From contig CP136063.1 of assembly GCA_032622095.1 (NCBI GenBank), positions 40,276,106-40,340,105 on the forward strand: a DNA stretch of 64,000 nt, in the 5' to 3' direction. The translations under genes were made by a program, and so were the position numbers. The notes below the pieces were generated by a model that saw nothing but the letters and a program-made list of their open reading frames with translations, was not told the DNA's origin and did no database searches. Positions 59,777 to 64,000 of this stretch are shown one piece after another; the first letter of the stretch is position 1; each line of letters begins with the position of its first letter. This stretch comes from Siphonodentalium dalli. Lineage: Eukaryota; Mollusca; Scaphopoda; Gadilida; Siphonodentaliidae.

Positions 59777-60304
59777 TTAAAGGTGGAATATCTCTTTGTA
59801 AACATGTATTATATAGTTACCGGGGTATAAAATATTATATTTGAATCGAAGACTCCTGTCGGGAAATGCTTCTATCCTTTAATATTAATTTTATTTCGAA
59901 TATTTTCTGGTCTAAAAAGGTGTGTTTGTTCAGCTAACGAACAATAGTGGTTACTGTTAACAGAGACCAGAAATTATATTGTGCAATTTTGTCACAAATA
60001 AACGTTAATTATACTCATTATCGCTTATATCTGTGGAACAAGACAATACAAACAACCAATCTGTGGCATTTGACATTCGTTGCATAGCCGTAGGAACATC
60101 CCAGTGCTCTATATCGCAATACGGTCTCATCCGAATGGTCGGTTTTAAAAATAGTAACATAAACGGGCCCGATTTAATATTCGAAATAAAATCGATATTA
60201 ATTGATAGAAGCTTTTCCGGACATAGGTCTTCAGTTCATATCTATTATTTTATACCCACGCAACTATTTAAAATTTGTTATTTAAAGAGATAATCCATCT
60301 TTAT
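59777..60304 (+). mobile_element. Complete 520-bp MITE
   Basis: TTAA at 59777-59780, a 520-bp core at 59781-60300, then TTAT (one base off TTAA). Both ends and all family blocks are present. Confidence 0.9.
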
Positions 60305-60604
60305 TTAATATACCGATATCAATCTATTGTCGCGTTTTACTAACAAAGGAAATCTGTGTTTCTTGTTAACAGTTACATTTTCTGATTTAACTGAGGAAAT
60401 CTGAAAACTCGTTCGCCCACTCGAGTTTGATGTTTATGGAAAAATATTCAGATAATCAGAATCGGCACTAGTTCGATTTATTTTATGCCAAAAAAAAATG
60501 TTCGCTGGTTCGAGTAATCTGAAGAAACAAATACTCCACGCGTGTGCTTGCTCACACCCGTGGACAATTATTCACAAGCTCCTCTGTGGGTCTGACTGAA
60601 CATA
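60305..60604. other. No gene seen
   Basis: Spacer between the MITE and the LINE tail. Confidence 0.5.
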
Positions 60605-60605
60605 C

Positions 60606-60645
<40 letters not shown>
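60605..60645. repeat. (TTA)n microsatellite, LINE tail
   Basis: About eleven TTA/ATT units, then TATATA. It marks the 3' end of the minus-strand LINE. Confidence 0.9.
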
Positions 60646-62430
60646 TTAAAAACGCATTATACAATAAAGTTTCAATGCGCTTTACAACAAAGCGCGACAA
60701 AAATAACATTGAAATGTAAAATTTAAAAAGCATAGTACTAAGGTAAAGGAAGTTAAGATGATGACTAAAAACTAGATTTAAACTTAACGATTAACTTGCG
60801 GGAAACATTGTCTAAAAAGTAGAGTTTTGAGATCGGTTTTGAAATTCTTAAATGTAGAACATCGTCGAACAGTTTGTGGCAGACCGTTCCATACCTGCGT
60901 AGCCAATTCCTGAAAACATTTTGTACCGTAATTCACGTTGGGTTTCGCTATTGTCCTAATGTCTAAACCGCTTGTCGTTGAACGCGTAACTCTGCCGGAT
61001 TTTAGGACAAACATATCAGATAGGTACTCAGGCGTTGTCTTTCTCAATGATTTGTATATAGTCACCGCACTTAAGTCTGAATTCGAATGTCATAATGTGC
61101 TCCTGTATTAGCGTATGTGTGATATGGTCGAATTTGGCGACATTTTTTTTCAATCGGGCGCAGCTATTTATCACAAGATCAATACGCCGAATATTCTCTT
61201 GCGTGATGTTCGTCAAAACAGTGTTTAAACTATCGATCCGAGACAATACAAGTGAGATAACTGCATGCTTCATGACATCATCACTTAAGTATCCTCGAAT
61301 GCGTCGGAGGCAGCGAAGGTGGTAATAACAAACTCGGATCAAGTTCGAAACCATTTTGTCCATGGACATCGTTGAGTCAAAATGGGCTCCAAGATTGCGT
61401 AGATCTATGCATGATGTTATCACACTTTGGCCCAGGTGTATATCGAAACGGCACTCGTCGTTGTTGTTGACAAATTGCGAAAGGGCACTCAGTGAATATT
61501 TTGACCCAATAACGAGAAATTCTGACTTGTCGTCGTTAAGTTTGAGTTTGTTTTCCAACATCCAGTTTTTGATATCGACATAGCAGTCCTCGAGATGTTT
61601 TTTAGCTTGATGATACGAATTTAAATCCTTTCTAGAAAATTCTAAATACACCTGAGTGTCGTCGGCGTAGAGATGATATTTGACTGCATATTTTTCTAGA
61701 ATACGTCCCAAAGGCAGAGTATAAATCAAAAACAGCAGAGGCCCTAATATGGATCCCTGAGGGACACCAACATCCAGGCATACTTACTCTGAGAGAGTCT
61801 CGCCAATAAGTACCTGTTGTTTCCTGTTAGTGAGGTATGATTTAAACCATTCGAGTGCGATGTTGCTCACTCGAATATCACTACGAAGCCGTCCTAATAA
61901 AATGGTATGATCGCAAGTGTCAAATGCCGCACTTAAGTCAAGCATCAGAAGAAGCACACAGTTGCCACGATCCAAGGACAGGTCAATATCATTTTTCACT
62001 TTCGTCAGCGCAGTCTCACACGAGTGATGTTTCCGGTATGCGGACTGAAACTTGTCGAAAAGAGAATAACGATTGACATGGTCTAATAGCTGTCGACCAA
62101 CTACTTTCTCTAAAACTTTCGATATAAATTACAAGTTGGATACAGGCCTATAGTTTTTAAGAACATCTCGATCCAAAGAAGCCTTTTTAAGAATCGGTGT
62201 AACAACTGCATTTTTCATGATACCAGGAACAATACCATCCATCAAAGAATTGTTTATCACCTTAGTAAAAATTGTAACGGCTTGAATTCTCACAGATTCA
62301 TATTTGAGAAATTTAGTTGGAACAGGATCTAATAGGCATGATTTGCTTTTCATGCTTAACATGAACTTTTCGACATCACTCTCATGAACAAGGTGGAATT
62401 CTGAAAACTCAATAACTGAACATCTCGTGT

Positions 62431-62655
62431 CTCGCATCCGAATGGTCGCTGGTGGAACACATGCATTAGCATATCGCACTCGAGCATCCGTTGTCTGTAA
62501 ATCCGTGTCTCGCATCTGAATGGGCGCCGGTGGAGTGGGTTGAATCTGGTCTCGCATGCGAATGCTCGGCCACGATGTATCACAGTCTGTATCTCGCACT
62601 TGAATGGTCGTTAGCGAAACAGCTACATCAGCACCTCGCATTTGTATGGTCGCTC
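62431..62655 (-). repeat. In-frame minisatellite inside the LINE ORF
   Basis: Six copies of a motif near CTCGCATCTGAATGGTCGC at about 62431, 62472, 62510, 62551, 62593 and 62635, spaced 38-42 bp. On the coding strand they read as P-A-T-I-Q-M-R-D-T repeats. The reading frame stays open through all of them. Confidence 0.8.
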
Positions 62656-63610
62656 TCATAGAAGGTACGACGGTATCCTGAGCGCTAATATTCAAATCAA
62701 AATATTTCCTTATAGTATCTATCTTATCACGAAAGAAATAAACAAAGTCGTTAGAAAGTTCCAAATGTGACGAATGCTTGGGTAGCTGGACTTCCTCTCT
62801 TTTTGAGAGACTTTTCAATCCATCATACATTTGCTTCTGGTTTGAATTTATAAAGAATGATCATTCCTGTTTTCCTCAGATCTGTGTCTGGAGTATTTCA
62901 CTGATAGTTTACGACGTCGTTTCTTCTCCAATTTAATTTCATCAGTAAACCATGGATTCTGATGTCGACCCAGTTGTACCGATTTCAATGGAATTTGCTT
63001 GTCAAGCTCTGCAGTCACACACGCGTTATAAGATTCAACATCCATTATCGAGGCAAGGTTAGATTCCAGACCATCTGCAAACACTTCAATATTCAGCTGT
63101 TTGAATTTCCGACGCATCACACGTTGTTTTTCAGGTGGTTGGTGGTTCACAGTCATAGACACTTTGCATGTGACAGCGTGGTGATCCGATTTACCAGTGA
63201 ACAGCGCTCGGTCATATACTTCAACGTCTTTTATGCACAGTTGATCGCTACACACGCCATGGTCCAATGTATGGCCAACGTGTGGAGTCTATGTGGTACA
63301 TCTAGTGCAACCCGACACGCATTGAATCAGCTCATTTGCTTTAAGAATGTTTAGATAAGCACAAGCATCTGCGTCAAAGGGATCGTCCACATGGATATTA
63401 ATATCACTAATGATAATGAAGGGTGTGGGCATGCTACGATATAAACTAAGCATGTTTTCGAATACATATAGATACAATCCACACGTGACCTCCCATATCA
63501 GAGCGATATACATGTATGTCATGTATGTGAGAAACTCTTTGCTCGATTGTGAAATCTGAATTCACATAACATAATTCACAGATATAATCATCCTTATAGA
63601 TCTGTGGGGT

Positions 63611-63691
63611 ATGTGTGAGAAATCGTTCGACGAGAACAGTGACCTGGTGACTCGTAACAGAGTCCGCTCATGCGATCGCACGTATCAGTAG
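63611..63691 (+). pseudogene. Single zinc-finger relic
   Basis: Reads MCEKSFDENSDLVTRNRVRS then CDRTYQ and a stop: one CEKSF finger with His residues replaced and the GDRPYQ linker altered. Too short to be a gene; debris of another C2H2 array. Confidence 0.65.
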
Positions 63692-64000
63692 CAATAGGCA
63701 ACGATTTTTTTCAAAACCCTTTACCAGATATTCAGATGCAGTTACAGCAGCTTTAGGGTGTTAGGAATATGAAACAAAGTCAGTAGTAATGGCAGTGTTT
63801 GAAAAAAATGACGTTTTTTCAAATAATTGGATTGGGGTCAGGGGGTCGACAATTCGCAGTTTTTGAGGAATGGCAAAATTCTGACAACACAGCTTAACGG
63901 CAAAGTTTTCAAATTATTATGGCAAACCTATATGTTGTTCTCGTCGGGAATGATCAATCTACTTAATCAATGTTGAAATAGAACTTTTCCTTCATAAAAA
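63692..64000. other. No gene seen
   Basis: AT-rich end of the window. Confidence 0.5.

Larger units (their letters stand above)
60605..63522 (-). pseudogene. 5'-truncated CR1/L2/Jockey-like LINE with (TAA)n tail
   Basis: Minus strand. The endonuclease C-terminal half comes first (IIISDINIHVDDP near 63400, HTLD, then SDHHAV near 63185), a linker with KNPWFTDE-like sequence (QNPWFTDEI), and reverse transcriptase: NYRPVSNL (62140), LDLSAAFDTCDH (box A, about 61925), [13 protein letters not shown] (61760) and [11 protein letters not shown] (61670). The C-terminal domain follows ([34 protein letters not shown]). The 3' end is an AAT/TAA microsatellite at about 60607-60645. Stops near 63289, 62130 and 61784 and frameshifts near 62840 and 61045 make it dead. 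A minisatellite interrupts the region between endonuclease and RT. Confidence 0.9.

Overview
The window is metazoan nuclear DNA, probably from a marine invertebrate; lophotrochozoan, lancelet and ambulacrarian origins cannot be separated from this sequence alone. The grounds are multi-finger C2H2 arrays, APE-type non-LTR retrotransposons, a THAP/P-element-type transposase relic, inferred splice sites, microsatellite-tailed LINEs, AT-rich gene-poor spacers and frequent ACATGTAC-type motifs. There are no bacterial operons and no CRISPR arrays. I found no gene that must be an ordinary single-copy host gene.

Layout. 0.3-7.1 kb: copies of a 520-bp TTAA-flanked MITE, a 16-finger C2H2 gene on the minus strand with a decayed 3' tail, a 988-bp TTAA foldback element and a tRNA-like SINE. 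7.2-12.3 kb: two wrecked transposon genes, one related to the large element at 28-33 kb and one THAP9/P-element-like. 12.4-15.2 kb: a tandem-unit (pearl/HINE-like) element beside a foldback element with a minisatellite core. 15.5-19.4 kb: more MITEs and a second C2H2 gene with a decayed tail. 19.9-25.5 kb: a broken LINE between long inverted arms, each carrying an ordered ten-unit motif array plus decayed zinc fingers. 26.1-27.6 kb: a third C2H2 gene. 27.8-33.3 kb: a 5.5-kb element with terminal inverted repeats, coding for a long protein that joins an RNase-H/DDE-like region, a FEN1/XPG-like nuclease region and a Cys-rich tail. It resembles the Academ superfamily and is interrupted by a MITE. 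34-57 kb: gene-poor DNA with tandem arrays, a 3.1-kb array of ~163-bp units and several foldback elements. 57.8-59.4 kb: a fourth, frameshifted C2H2 array. 60.6-63.5 kb: a 5'-truncated CR1/L2/Jockey-like LINE.

How it fits together. The region is a C2H2 zinc-finger cluster saturated with DNA transposons and foldback elements. Three zinc-finger reading frames remain long and open, while other arrays and array edges are decaying. Two of the zinc-finger genes share a short N-terminal leader, so they are paralogues. The MITE family uses TTAA targets; its insertion into the 28-33 kb gene, with one TTAA on each side, shows the target duplication directly. Many boundaries are read by eye and may be off by tens of bases.
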